Notes: generated by a model from the sequence alone, not told the origin. DNA of 35,357 bases from Chloroflexota bacterium (GCA_963170165.1 CAUJGQ010000030.1:1-35357); one strand, 5' to 3'. Positions 1 to 8,519 are shown, numbered from the stretch's first letter. Translations and numbers: made by a program.

Positions 1-755
1 CCGAACAGTGGCCGGTCGTCGTACCAGCGCAGCCGGTCACGTAAGCGCACGACTTCGCCGAACACAGCAACGGCCGGCCGGTCGGTGGGCAGGCCGGCAG
101 ACAGCTCAGTAATGGTAGCCAGGTTGCCGACAACAGTCTGCTGGCGGGCGTGCGTACCCCAGCCCACCACGGCGACCGGCGTATCGGCCGCCCGGCCGTG
201 CTGCAGCATGGCCGCCGCCACGGATGCCAGGTTGCGCACATCCATCAGGATGATGGTGTCCACAGCCGTGGCCAGCTTGGCCCAGTCGATGGGGGCGCCC
301 GGTCCCTCCCGCTCCTCGTTGCCGGAGACGACGGCGAAGGTCGCGGCCAGCCCGGTCTGGGTGATGGGGATGCCGGCGTAAGCCGGTGCGGCAATCGCCG
401 AGGTCACTCCGTTCACCACTTCGAACGGCACTCCCGCCGCCCGTAACGCGGCCGCCTCCTCATCGCCCGGACCCAGCACAAACGGGTCGCCACCGGTCAG
501 CCGCACGACGGCCCGACCCTCCCGCGCACGGGCAATCAGCAGCGTATTGACCTCATCCTGGCTCACCGAGTGCAGGCCAGGCTGGTCGCCGACGTAGATC
601 ACCTCGGCGCCCTCAGGCACGATCTCCAGGAACTCCGGGGCGACCAGCCGGTCGTAGACCACAACCTCCGCGCGCCGCAGCGCCTCGTGGCCGCGCACCG
701 TGATCAGTCCCGGGTCACCGGGTCCGGCGCCAACCAGCCAAACCTTGCCGCTCAT
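1..755 (-). CDS. cobA: Uroporphyrinogen-III C-methyltransferase (SUMT), 3' end outside the window
   Basis: The first 251 codons of a SUMT. The enzyme methylates uroporphyrinogen III at C2 and C7 with S-adenosylmethionine to make precorrin-2, for siroheme or cobalamin. Seen: the N-terminal glycine-rich motif VGAGPGDPGL (residues 8-17), the SAM-binding GGDPF (88-92) and the second-domain region PITQTGLA. The ATG at 755 has an AGGAG ribosome site 9 bases upstream (765-769). The frame stays open to the window edge after a segment reading RWYDDRPLF. In CobA-HemD fusions this kind of segment links the methyltransferase to uroporphyrinogen-III synthase, so a fusion is likely but unproven. Two usual SUMT positions look altered: QTG where THR/HRG is common, and SGNE where TGHE is common. 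The HTH gene lies 94 bases upstream on the same strand. Confidence 0.9.
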   Translation of the reverse strand, partial: MSGKVWLVGAGPGDPGLITVRGHEALRRAEVVVYDRLVAPEFLEIVPEGAEVIYVGDQPGLHSVSQDEVNTLLIARAREGRAVVRLTGGDPFVLGPGDEEAAALRAAGVPFEVVNGVTSAIAAPAYAGIPITQTGLAATFAVVSGNEEREGPGAPIDWAKLATAVDTIILMDVRNLASVAAAMLQHGRAADTPVAVVGWGTHARQQTVVGNLATITELSAGLPTDRPAVAVFGEVVRLRDRLRWYDDRPLF

Positions 756-849
756 TCCGCACCGCTCCTGCTGTGTGCCGCGGATCTGTCTCCACCGGCC
801 TGTCATTCTGCTCCATCATCGGCTGCGGGCAGCGGTGGCGCCAGCGCCG

Positions 850-1518
850 TCACGACGGCCAGCGGCCGGTTTCCTTCTGCTGGTCCTCGTACGCGCGCGT
901 GATGGCAATCAGCACAGCGTCAGCAACCTGGGCGATGTGGTCATGCGCCTCAGCCGACCGGTCCGGCGTCAGGCTGTGACGGGCAGCCAGTTGGGCCACG
1001 GTCTCTTCGAGCGAGCGGCGGAAGAAGGTGAACGCCTCGACCGTGGTGCTGAGCGGCAACCCGCCTGCTGCGAGTTCCAGCCCGTATTCGTGCCCGAGCG
1101 CCCGTGCCTCTACAAGCAGCCGTGCTTTCCCGCGGCGCGCAGCGAGATGCTCATCGGCCAGTGCGATCAGGCGCCGGCCCAGGGCGCGCATCCGCAGCCG
1201 GGCCGTCTCGTCAAGATCTTGGTGCCAGTGGGCGCTGGTCACCTGACGGCCCTGCAGGCGGCGGCGGATGCGCGCCAGCGCCGCATCGCCTACGGCGCCA
1301 ATGGCGTCACGTGGCGTGTCAGGGGCATCGAGCAGCGCGCGGATGTCGGCCTCGGCAAACCGCCGGTGACCGCCCGGGGTGCGGAAGGTGCGCACGCGGC
1401 CCTCGTCGGCCCATCGCCGCAAGGTGGTCTCGTTGACGCCGAGCAGCTGGCAGGCGCGACCGAGCGATAGCCAGCCATCCGCCGAACCGGTCCCCTTGCT
1501 CTGATGGGGTGCGGGCAT
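850..1518 (-). CDS. HTH (MerR/excisionase-type) regulator with helical C-terminal domain
   Basis: A 222-residue protein. Residues 16-63 form a winged-helix DNA-binding unit of the MerR/excisionase type: WLSLGRACQLLGV, then TTLRRWADEGRV and the wing TPGGHRRF. The remaining ~150 residues are predicted helical, with a segment around PLSTTVEAFTFFRRSL that resembles the helical N-domains of RsbR-type or PucR-type sensors. That resemblance is from pattern only. No cofactor motif is visible. The ATG at 1518 has GGAG nine bases upstream, and the stop of the holin-like gene is only 4 bases before it, so the two are probably translationally linked. It is likely a one-component transcription factor with an unknown signal. 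It sits between riboflavin genes and a tetrapyrrole gene, but no target site can be assigned. Confidence 0.75.
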   Translation of the reverse strand: MPAPHQSKGTGSADGWLSLGRACQLLGVNETTLRRWADEGRVRTFRTPGGHRRFAEADIRALLDAPDTPRDAIGAVGDAALARIRRRLQGRQVTSAHWHQDLDETARLRMRALGRRLIALADEHLAARRGKARLLVEARALGHEYGLELAAGGLPLSTTVEAFTFFRRSLEETVAQLAARHSLTPDRSAEAHDHIAQVADAVLIAITRAYEDQQKETGRWPS

Positions 1519-1522
1519 GGTG

Positions 1523-1903
1523 CTACTCCAGCGCCGTGGAGATGATCCAGCTTACGACAGAGATGATGATCGCACCCACCAGCGCGGGCCCAAACCCATC
1601 GACGGTGACGTTCGCCCCGAGTTGATCCGAGAGCCAAGCGGCAATGCCCAGGATTGCGGCGTTCACCACCAGCAAGAACAGGCCAAGCGTGAGCAGGATC
1701 AGCGGACAGGTGAGCAGCTGCAACGCCGGCTTGGCGATGGCATTCACCAGGCCGAAGACGGCCGCCATGACGGCATATGACGGCCAGCCAGAGATGTGAA
1801 TTCCACCCACCAGAGCATCTGCAACAAACAGCGCCGCAGCGTTGATCAGGAAGCGGATGGCGATGTCACGCAGGCGGTACTCGCGGCTGCCGATGGCGAT
1901 CAT
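1523..1903 (-). CDS. Four-TM holin-like membrane protein (PF04020 type)
   Basis: A 126-residue hydrophobic protein with four predicted membrane segments: about residues 15-35, 43-62, 66-92 and 106-124. The pattern, with GGIHISGW after TM1, NAIAKPALQLLTCPLI in the middle and a conserved LGLFLLVVNA segment, fits the PF04020 family ('mycobacterial 4-TMS phage holin'). Despite the name, this family is widespread in ordinary bacterial chromosomes and its role is unknown. There are no phage genes around it. It lies 24 bases downstream of ribH and 4 bases upstream of the HTH regulator on the same strand, so it probably belongs to the tail of the riboflavin transcript. Function is not assigned beyond membrane location. 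Confidence 0.8.
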   Translation of the reverse strand: MIAIGSREYRLRDIAIRFLINAAALFVADALVGGIHISGWPSYAVMAAVFGLVNAIAKPALQLLTCPLILLTLGLFLLVVNAAILGIAAWLSDQLGANVTVDGFGPALVGAIIISVVSWIISTALE

Positions 1904-1927
1904 CTGCCGCCGCTCCTCCCCGGGCTA

Positions 1928-2401
1928 TCAGTCAGCGGTGATTTGCCGCAGCAGCGATGCGACCTCGATGGCGGCGGCGGCGGCGTCTCGACCTTTGTTG
2001 CCGGCCTTGGCGCCGGAGCGGTCGATTGCCTCCTCCAGGGTGTTGGTGGTGAGCACACCGAAGATCACCGGAGTTCCTGCTTCGTAGCCGGCACGGGCGA
2101 TGCCCGCGGCCATATTGGCTGACACGTAGTCGAAGTGGGGCGTGGCTCCCCGAATCACTGCCCCGAGACAAACGATCGCATCGTGCCGGCCCGTGTCCGC
2201 CAGGCGCCGGGCGACCAGCGGGATCTCGAAGGCGCCTGGTACCCAACAGATGGTAACCGCATCGTCGTCAACGCCATGCATCCGCAGGGTGTCCAGCGCG
2301 CCATCCAGCAGCGGGCGCGTCACGAACTCGTTGAAACGAGCCACAACCACGGCCACGCGTAGACCGCGGCCGTCCATCGTGCCGGTGATGGTGTGGGTCA
2401 C
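1928..2401 (-). CDS. ribH: 6,7-dimethyl-8-ribityllumazine synthase
   Basis: Lumazine synthase of 157 residues, the usual length. It condenses 5-amino-6-ribitylamino-uracil with 3,4-dihydroxy-2-butanone 4-phosphate, the penultimate riboflavin step. Seen: RFNEFVT (22-28) with the Phe that stacks on the pyrimidine, VPGAFEIPL (54-62), GAVIRGATPHFDYV (80-93) with the catalytic His89, and FGVLTTNTLEEAIDRSG (114-130) with the phosphate-binding Arg128. The protein forms cytoplasmic pentamers or icosahedral 60-mers in the family. Its ATG overlaps the stop of ribBA by 4 bases, so the two are translationally coupled. All active-site positions I can recognise are intact. Confidence 0.97.
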   Translation of the reverse strand: MTHTITGTMDGRGLRVAVVVARFNEFVTRPLLDGALDTLRMHGVDDDAVTICWVPGAFEIPLVARRLADTGRHDAIVCLGAVIRGATPHFDYVSANMAAGIARAGYEAGTPVIFGVLTTNTLEEAIDRSGAKAGNKGRDAAAAAIEVASLLRQITAD

Positions 2402-3699
2402 GCCAGTGCCTCCTTATGGCGGCGCGACCCGCCTCCGCTCTTGCGCCGGCTGGCGCCTTCACCGTTCGGTTCGCCCAGGAGATGGCCCATCCGCGTCCGC
2501 TTGGTCTCTAGATAGCGGACGTTGTGCGGGTTGGGGTCGACCTCAATTGGTACCCGTTCGGTGACCTCCAGGCCGTACCCCATCAGGCCGGTGCGCTTCT
2601 CCGGGTTGTTGGTCAGCAGCCGCAGCCGGCGCACGCCCAGGTCAAGCAGGATCTGCATGCCGATGCCGTAGTCGCGCCGGTCGGCTGGGAAACCGAGCGC
2701 CTCGTTCGCCTCTATGGTGTCCAGCCCCTCATCCTGGAGGGCATAGGCGCGGATCTTGTTGTGCAGGCCGATGCCCCGCCCTTCCTGACGCATATAGAGG
2801 AATAGTCCCCGCCCCTCCATCGCGATCTGCTCGAGCGCCTGCTCCATCTGTGGACCACAGTCGCAGCGCAGGCTGGCAAACACGTCGCCCGTCACGCATT
2901 GCGAATGCACGCGCGTCAGTACCGGCGCCCCGTCGTCGATCTCGCCCATCACCAGCGCAACGTGCTCGTCGGGGTCGTATTGGGATCGATAGCCGATGAC
3001 GCGGAACTCGCCAAACCGGGTGGGCAGACGCGCTTCACTGACCCGTTGCACCAGCCGCTCGCGGTGGAGCCGGTAGGCGATCAAGTCCTTAATTGCGACG
3101 ATCTTGAGCCCATGGCGCTGGGCGAACCGGCGCAGATCAGGAAGGCGTGCCATGGTGCCGTCTGGCTTCATGATCTCGCACAGGACCCCGGCCGGGGTGC
3201 GCCCGGCCAGCCGGCAGAGGTCGATGGTAGCTTCCGTGTGGCCTGCCCGCACGAGCACGCCGCCAGGGCGAGCACGCAGCGGGAACATGTGACCAGGCAT
3301 GACGAGGTCGTCCGGCCGGCTGCGCGGGTCGATCAGGACACGAACGGTGTGGGCGCGGTCGTAGGCGGAGATGCCGGTGCTGACGCCGCGGCGGGCCTCG
3401 ACAGAGACCGTAAACGGCGTGCCATGGGATGACGAATTGCGGTCGCGCGGGATCATCAGCGGGATACGCAGTTCGTCGGCCCGCTCCTCAGTGATGGAGA
3501 TGCAGATAAGCCCCCGGGCATGCTTGGCCATGAAGTTGATGCTGTCAGGCGTCACCACATCCGCCGGGATGATCAGGTCACCCTCGTTCTCGCGATCCTC
3601 ATCGTCGACCACCACCAGCATCCGGCCGGCGCGGAACTCCTCCACTGCCTCTTCGACGGACGCCAGGCTGGATCGCCGGCGCGTTGCCTGACCGGCCAT
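2398..3699 (-). CDS. ribBA: Bifunctional DHBP synthase / GTP cyclohydrolase II
   Basis: A 433-residue fusion. The N-terminal half (about 1-210) converts ribulose 5-phosphate to 3,4-dihydroxy-2-butanone 4-phosphate. It shows the acidic loop [10 protein letters not shown] (32-41), SSSHGTPF and [10 protein letters not shown] (152-161). The C-terminal half (about 215-410) opens GTP to the pyrimidine precursor. It shows the zinc ligands Cys268, Cys279 and Cys281 in [14 protein letters not shown], the motif RQEGRGIGL (304-312) and LLTNNPEK (361-368). Both halves therefore look active. A lysine/arginine-rich tail follows residue 410. It supplies both substrates' precursors to ribH, which overlaps it by 4 bases. 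ribE starts 54 bases upstream. No FMN riboswitch was recognised ahead of any gene in this run. Confidence 0.97.
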   Translation of the reverse strand: MAGQATRRRSSLASVEEAVEEFRAGRMLVVVDDEDRENEGDLIIPADVVTPDSINFMAKHARGLICISITEERADELRIPLMIPRDRNSSSHGTPFTVSVEARRGVSTGISAYDRAHTVRVLIDPRSRPDDLVMPGHMFPLRARPGGVLVRAGHTEATIDLCRLAGRTPAGVLCEIMKPDGTMARLPDLRRFAQRHGLKIVAIKDLIAYRLHRERLVQRVSEARLPTRFGEFRVIGYRSQYDPDEHVALVMGEIDDGAPVLTRVHSQCVTGDVFASLRCDCGPQMEQALEQIAMEGRGLFLYMRQEGRGIGLHNKIRAYALQDEGLDTIEANEALGFPADRRDYGIGMQILLDLGVRRLRLLTNNPEKRTGLMGYGLEVTERVPIEVDPNPHNVRYLETKRTRMGHLLGEPNGEGASRRKSGGGSRRHKEALA

Positions 3700-3753
3700 G
3701 TCGCCACCCTTCCTCTCGGCTTGGACCCCTGCGCGGGTGCCCGTACCCCGTTC

Positions 3754-4338
3754 CTATTTGGCGCTGCGCTCAACGAGTTGTTCAACGTACTTAGCCAGAA
3801 TATCCGTTTCCAAGTTTACGCGATCTCCCGTTCTGCGCCCGCCCAGGTTGGTGTGCGCGCGGGTGTAGGGGATGACCGTGATGGAGAAGGACTGATCATC
3901 CCGCGCGACAACCGTCAGGCTAATGCCGTCGACAGTGATGAAACCCTTCTCCACGATGTAGCGGGCCTGCTCCGGCGCCACCGCGAAAGTTATGAGCCAG
4001 GCGTTGCCATCTGGCTGGATGCTGGCAATCGTGCCCGTGCCTTCGATGTGTCCCTGGACAAAGTGCCCGCCCATGCGGGTGGAGGGCAGCAGCGCACGTT
4101 CCAGGTTGACTGGATCCCCCGCGTGCAGGTCACCGAGGTTGGTGCGGCGCAGCGTCTCCGGAACGGTATCCACGCTGAAGCTATCTGGGGTCAGCGCTGT
4201 CACGGTGAGGCACACGCCGTTGACACAGATGCTGTCACCGAGCGCAGCATCCTCGAGCACCTTTGCCGCGTGGATCACCAGGCCGCCCGGCAGGGTCTCT
4301 GCCACCGTGCCCGTCTCTTCGACAATGCCGGTGAACAT
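3754..4338 (-). CDS. ribE: Riboflavin synthase, alpha subunit
   Basis: A 194-residue riboflavin synthase, which dismutates two molecules of 6,7-dimethyl-8-ribityllumazine to riboflavin. Two lumazine-binding barrels are visible as an internal repeat: MFTGIVEETGTV at residues 1-12 and GHFVQGHIEGTGTI at 91-104. ICVNGVCLTV (37-46) in the first barrel matches ITVDGISLTV (134-143) in the second. The N-terminal MFTGIVE is almost invariant in the family and fixes the start at 4338. The upstream CoA-transferase stops 11 bases before it, so the first riboflavin gene of this run has no room for its own promoter in the gap. It may be read from the CoA-transferase transcript or from a promoter inside that gene. 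Confidence 0.97.
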   Translation of the reverse strand: MFTGIVEETGTVAETLPGGLVIHAAKVLEDAALGDSICVNGVCLTVTALTPDSFSVDTVPETLRRTNLGDLHAGDPVNLERALLPSTRMGGHFVQGHIEGTGTIASIQPDGNAWLITFAVAPEQARYIVEKGFITVDGISLTVVARDDQSFSITVIPYTRAHTNLGGRRTGDRVNLETDILAKYVEQLVERSAK

Positions 4339-4349
4339 GGGCGCCCTCC

Positions 4350-5549
4350 CTATTCCGTGCCGCCGGCGGCGCGCAATGCGGCAATCCGGTCGCCGTCCCA
4401 GCCGGCCTCTTGAAGCAGCTCACGGGTATGCTGGCCGCGGGCAGCGGGCAGCGTGCGAATCGCGCCCGGCGTCTCAGAGAGCTTGATCGACAGCCCCACC
4501 TGCTGCACGTTGCCGAGGGTGGGGTGCGGTACGTCCACAATCATCCCGCGCGCCCGGATCTGCGGGTCATCCGGTAGTTCCTCAACGTCATACACGGGCG
4601 CGGCGCACACGTCCTTGTCTTTGAGATACGCAAACCAGTCATCGCGCGTGCGGGTGTTGAAGCGATCGGCTAAGAAGGCGCGAACCTCCTCCCGGCGCTC
4701 GCCGGTGGCGCCGTGGTCGCCGGCGTATTGCTCACCGCCGAGCGCCCGGCACAAGTTCTCGTAGAACCATACCTCGTTGGCGCCCACCGAAATATACTTG
4801 CCGTCCTTGCATCGATACACCGAGTAATACGGGTTCAGGCCGGTGAGCCGGTGCCCGCCCCGTCGCACCGGTTCGGCGCCGCCGTAGCTCTCGGAGATCG
4901 CGGCGGCCATGAGTGTCAGGACGCCGTCGGTCATTGCCAGGTCAATGTTCTGTCCGCGACCGGTGCGCTCGCGGGCGATGATCGCGATGCAGATCGCCAG
5001 CGCGGCGTGCATACCGCCGCCGCCGTAGTCGCCGATGATGTTGCCAGGGATGGCAGGCGCACCATCGCGCGCGCCGGTGATCCCCAGTGCACCGCCCAGT
5101 GCGATGTAGTTGATATCGTGCCCCACCAGCAGCCGGTATGGCCCTTCCTGGCCGTAACCGCTGATCGAGCAACAGATGATACGCGGGTTAATCACGGCCA
5201 GTGTCTTGTAATCGACACCGAGCCGCTCCACAACGCCCGGCCGGTACCCTTCCACCACCACATCGGCCGACTGCACCAGGTCAAAGAAGGCCTGTCGCGC
5301 ATCCGGGTGCTTGAGGTTGAGGGTGATGGAGCGCTTGTTGCGATTGAGCGCGTTGTATGCGGCCCGCCGCTCCTCACGCTGGCGAGCGCCGTCATCCTGG
5401 GCATCTCGCTCCATGACGGCGCGGCGGCCACCACCCGGCTCCTCGATGCGGATGACGTCCGCGCCCATGTCCGCCAGCAGCATCGTGCAGTGGGGACCAG
5501 GAGCAAGGCGTGATAGGTCCAGCACGCGGATGTGATCAAGTGGCAGCAC
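4350..5549 (-). CDS. Class III CoA-transferase family, alpha-methylacyl-CoA racemase-like
   Basis: A 399-residue member of the CaiB/BaiF superfamily. N-terminal signature: VLDLSRLAPGPHCTMLLADMGADVIRI split over residues 9-35, followed by NKRSITLNLK. Residues His144 (in GHDINYIA) and Asp174 (in IGDYGGGGM) are 30 residues apart. This is the arrangement of the catalytic His126/Asp156 pair of mycobacterial alpha-methylacyl-CoA racemase (established family knowledge). The protein is therefore better read as a racemase of 2-methyl-branched acyl-CoAs, or a close relative, than as a true CoA-transferase. It lies 11 bases upstream of ribE and 89 bases downstream of the next CoA-transferase. The substrate cannot be fixed from sequence. 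A role in branched-chain fatty acid or sterol/bile-type acyl-CoA breakdown is possible. Confidence 0.85.
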   Translation of the reverse strand: MLPLDHIRVLDLSRLAPGPHCTMLLADMGADVIRIEEPGGGRRAVMERDAQDDGARQREERRAAYNALNRNKRSITLNLKHPDARQAFFDLVQSADVVVEGYRPGVVERLGVDYKTLAVINPRIICCSISGYGQEGPYRLLVGHDINYIALGGALGITGARDGAPAIPGNIIGDYGGGGMHAALAICIAIIARERTGRGQNIDLAMTDGVLTLMAAAISESYGGAEPVRRGGHRLTGLNPYYSVYRCKDGKYISVGANEVWFYENLCRALGGEQYAGDHGATGERREEVRAFLADRFNTRTRDDWFAYLKDKDVCAAPVYDVEELPDDPQIRARGMIVDVPHPTLGNVQQVGLSIKLSETPGAIRTLPAARGQHTRELLQEAGWDGDRIAALRAAGGTE

Positions 5550-5638
5550 GGGCAGCCTCGGCGCCGCAGGTGGCTACACGCAGCGTAGTGAAGCGCCACG
5601 AAACGGGCAACGCAAGCCGGCCAGCACCGGACGCGCCC

Positions 5639-6862
5639 TCAGCGAAATACGCCTTCTGCGTCCAACTGTTGATACTCCTCTGCCGAGAGGCCACACAACC
5701 ACTGCCAGATCGCTTGATTGTCCTGGCCCAGCAGCGGCGCCGGCCGCGGCGGCACCGGGGTTGCACCGTCGACGCGGTACGACAACGCATCGTACGGGAA
5801 GTCACCCTGCACCGGATGGCCAATGTGCAGGAAATGGCCGCGATGCATCAACTGGCTATCTGCATGGACGTCGCGCATGTCGGCGACGGGTGCACACGGC
5901 ACATCGACGGCTCGTAACACCCGCGCCACCTCGGCCGGTGAACGGAACCGCGTCCACGCGCTGATCAGCTGTTCGAGCTCGTCTTCGTGCTCTTTGCGTC
6001 CCAGGAGGGTGGCAAAGCGTGCGCCGGTGGCCCACGCCGGCCGGCCAAGCGCGGTCACCAGCCGCTGCCACTGCCCGTCGTTGTACACGGCAATCGCCAC
6101 CCAGGCGTCGTCGCCGGCACAGGGAAATGCGCCATGTGGGGCGGCATGGGGGTGACGGTTGCCCTGGCGGCTTTGTACGTGGCCGTTTGTGGCATAGTCC
6201 AGCAGCGCTGCATCCAGCACGTACATCGACGCTTCCTGCTGCGACAGGTCAATGTACTGGCCCTCACCGGTGCGCCTGCGGTGCTCCAGGGCGCTGAGCA
6301 GGGCGAAGGCCGCCATGTGCGAGGCGACGAAGTCGGTGTAGGCCACGCCGGTACCGACCGGGGGACGATCCGGCCAGCCCGTGAGGTGGGTGACCCCGGC
6401 CGAACCCTGAATCACGGTACCGAACCCTTTGTGATGCCGTTCGGGGCCGGTCTGTCCCGCCAGGCCCATGGAGATCATGATCATGTCCGGCCGTACCGCG
6501 CGCAGCGCCTCGTAACCCAGCCCCAGCTTGGCCATGGTTCCCGGCGTGAAGTTCTCCGTCACGATGTCGCAGGTGGCTACCAGGCGCTTGGCCAGGTCCG
6601 CGGCTCGGGGGTCACGAAGATTAAGGGTAACCCCGCGCTTGCCCAGGTTGACGTTGGCGAAGTAGGCGGTGGTGTTGGGGCCCGGCTCGCCACCGATGAA
6701 CGGCTCACCGGCGCGCAGCACGTCCGGCCGGCCGCGCGACTCGATCCGGATCACCTCGGCGCCGTGGACGGCCAGGTACTGCGTGGCCAGCGGTCCGGCG
6801 ATCACCCAGGCAAAGTCGGCGACCCGTAGCCCGGTAAACGGTCGCAGCCGCGGATTGCTCAT
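5639..6862 (-). CDS. Class III CoA-transferase (CaiB/BaiF family)
   Basis: A 407-residue family III CoA-transferase, moving CoA from one acyl-CoA to a free acid. Seen: the N-terminal FTGLRVADFAWVIAGP, GAEVIRIESRGRPD, the NLGKRGVTLNL segment (71-81) and Asp177 in AYTDFVASHMAA. Asp177 aligns with the catalytic Asp of formyl-CoA transferase, which carries the covalent acyl intermediate. The C-terminal half has the family pattern ending in PAPLLGQDN. Its ATG is 25 bases downstream of the stop of the next gene up. The two probably form an operon and could be subunits or paralogues acting on related acids. I see no feature that fixes the substrate. Confidence 0.88.
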   Translation of the reverse strand: MSNPRLRPFTGLRVADFAWVIAGPLATQYLAVHGAEVIRIESRGRPDVLRAGEPFIGGEPGPNTTAYFANVNLGKRGVTLNLRDPRAADLAKRLVATCDIVTENFTPGTMAKLGLGYEALRAVRPDMIMISMGLAGQTGPERHHKGFGTVIQGSAGVTHLTGWPDRPPVGTGVAYTDFVASHMAAFALLSALEHRRRTGEGQYIDLSQQEASMYVLDAALLDYATNGHVQSRQGNRHPHAAPHGAFPCAGDDAWVAIAVYNDGQWQRLVTALGRPAWATGARFATLLGRKEHEDELEQLISAWTRFRSPAEVARVLRAVDVPCAPVADMRDVHADSQLMHRGHFLHIGHPVQGDFPYDALSYRVDGATPVPPRPAPLLGQDNQAIWQWLCGLSAEEYQQLDAEGVFR

Positions 6863-6887
6863 TGGCTGTCTCCCTTGCGCCGCATCG

Positions 6888-8132
6888 CTAAATCGCGCCT
6901 ACCGCCGCTAGCAAGCGCATATCCGCCAGGCTCAGGCCGAGCTCGCCCGCGTAGATCGCGTGGTTGTGCTCCCCGATCCGCGGCGGCCGCGGCCCGCTCA
7001 GCCAGGGTGTGGCACTCATCCGGAAGGGGGCGCCCGGATAGCGCAGTGTCTCCCCAAGCTCCGGGTGTGGCACCGCCGCCCAGAAGTCCCGCGCCGCCAG
7101 CTGCGCGCTCTCTACCAGGTCCTTTGCCGAGGATGCCTGGGTGACGTACAGGCCAAAGTCCTGGCCCTCGGTATGGAGCGCCGCTGATGGCCTTGAGACG
7201 AAGTAGCGCTCTAGCGCCGCCTCTAGTTGCGCTTCCTGCGCTTCAGGTGGCGCACCCTCCCCAAACGCCGGCTTGCCCTGCCAGGCGTCAACCCGAAAAT
7301 CGAGTTTAATGCCGGCGCGGTCGAGCCAGCGCTGGATGTCCCGCCAGTTCTCCGGCCGCCGGTAGAAACCGATGAAGCCGTCCGCCGCGGCGTAAATCAG
7401 CCGGCGGCCGGGGCCGCCCGCACGTCCGCCACCCGTGCGGTGGGTGATGGCGCCCTTGGCGGGCCACAGCATCCGGTTGTTGGCCACCGCTGTGACGATG
7501 GTCTGCTGGACGGACACATCCATGTGCACCGCGGCGCCCTCCGAACGGGCGATGTTGAGGCCAATCAGCGCCGCTACCGCGCCGTGCAGGCCGGCCTGGG
7601 CGTTGGCCTGCTCGGCCGTCACCCGGACAGGCGGGCGGTCACGGTCGCCGCACAGGTACATAAGGCCGCCGGCCGCCATGCCAATCAGGTCACTGCCGGG
7701 GTCCGCGGCCCGGGGGCCATCCTGGCCGTACAGACTAATTGAGACCATTACCAGCGCCGGATTACGGGCGGCAAGCGCAGCGAAACCAGCGCCGGCCCGA
7801 TCAAGCGCCCCAACCTCCTGCGATTCGACGACGATCGCGGCGGTCTCCGCCAGCCGCAAGAAGAGAGCGCGGCCGTCGGCCGTGGCCGGATTGAGCGTGA
7901 TCGAGCGCTTGCCGGCATTGTGCTGGAACCAGTACAGCGACCGCTCGGGGTGGGGCACGCCATGATAGAACGGTGCAGTGCGACGCGATTGGTGCCCGCC
8001 GGGGGGCTCAATGCGGATTACGTCGGCGCCCACCCCCGCGAGCAGCCTGGTGCTGAGCGCGCCGAAGTAGCCCGACAGGTCCAGGACGCGTAGGCGGTCC
8101 AATGGGGCGGCGGTGGCCACGTTGGCAGTCAT
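6888..8132 (-). CDS. Class III CoA-transferase homologue lacking the catalytic Asp
   Basis: A 414-residue CaiB/BaiF-family protein with the usual N-terminal LRVLDLSGYFGALSTRLLAG and GADVIRIEPPGG, then AGKRSITLN (73-81) and the C-terminal PRIGEHN. At the position where the neighbouring genes carry the catalytic Asp, this protein reads AEQANAQAGLHGAVAAL, so Ala176 or Asn177 occupies that slot. Within the family some branches share this loss and their activity is not settled. It may be a non-catalytic partner of the protein encoded 25 bases downstream, or it may use another residue. It is the first gene of the CoA-transferase run. No promoter was recognised in the 387-base gap upstream. Confidence 0.82.
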   Translation of the reverse strand: MTANVATAAPLDRLRVLDLSGYFGALSTRLLAGVGADVIRIEPPGGHQSRRTAPFYHGVPHPERSLYWFQHNAGKRSITLNPATADGRALFLRLAETAAIVVESQEVGALDRAGAGFAALAARNPALVMVSISLYGQDGPRAADPGSDLIGMAAGGLMYLCGDRDRPPVRVTAEQANAQAGLHGAVAALIGLNIARSEGAAVHMDVSVQQTIVTAVANNRMLWPAKGAITHRTGGGRAGGPGRRLIYAAADGFIGFYRRPENWRDIQRWLDRAGIKLDFRVDAWQGKPAFGEGAPPEAQEAQLEAALERYFVSRPSAALHTEGQDFGLYVTQASSAKDLVESAQLAARDFWAAVPHPELGETLRYPGAPFRMSATPWLSGPRPPRIGEHNHAIYAGELGLSLADMRLLAAVGAI

Positions 8133-8519
8133 GCCGGCATAGCCTATGGCCCGCGCCTGCTAAATGCAAAGCCGGCACAGAGGGTTAGACAGAGCGGGGA
8201 GGGAGCGATCAATGAGTACTGACGCCGGCCTGATCGCGCGCCGCCCGGAGTCTCCGATTCTCGCTACCAGCACATAGCTGGTCAGCAACTCGCTCGGCGC
8301 CATACCGGCCAGCACCCGCGCCGCGTTCCATGAGTACACAGCCTCATGGGCGGAAGACGGTGTGATGGCATCGAACCGCTGGACGCCGATGCTTCGGGAG
8401 GTAGGCGACCTGCTCGCCTCCATCCTGGACGCGATCGCAGCGCTCCGAGCCGGTAGTGCAGCAGGATCGGAAGCAGGGCGCCCGGGCCAGCCGCCACGTT
8501 GCGCAGGCCGGCTCTCAAC
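8133..8519. other. Gap without a supported gene
   Basis: 387 bases between the Yip1-type gene and the CoA-transferase run. Short open frames occur on both strands, but none has a ribosome site or a recognisable domain. The stretch could hold the promoter of the CoA-transferase/riboflavin run, but no clear -35/-10 pair was found. No tRNA-like fold or tandem repeat is apparent. Confidence 0.5.

Noticed and set aside
8160-8423. A minus-strand frame containing AVYSWNAARVLAGMAPSELL, reminiscent of the C-terminal tail of integrase-type transposases.
   Set aside because: Only one short segment is suggestive. There is no catalytic core, no terminal inverted repeat and no ribosome site. It is too weak to call a remnant.
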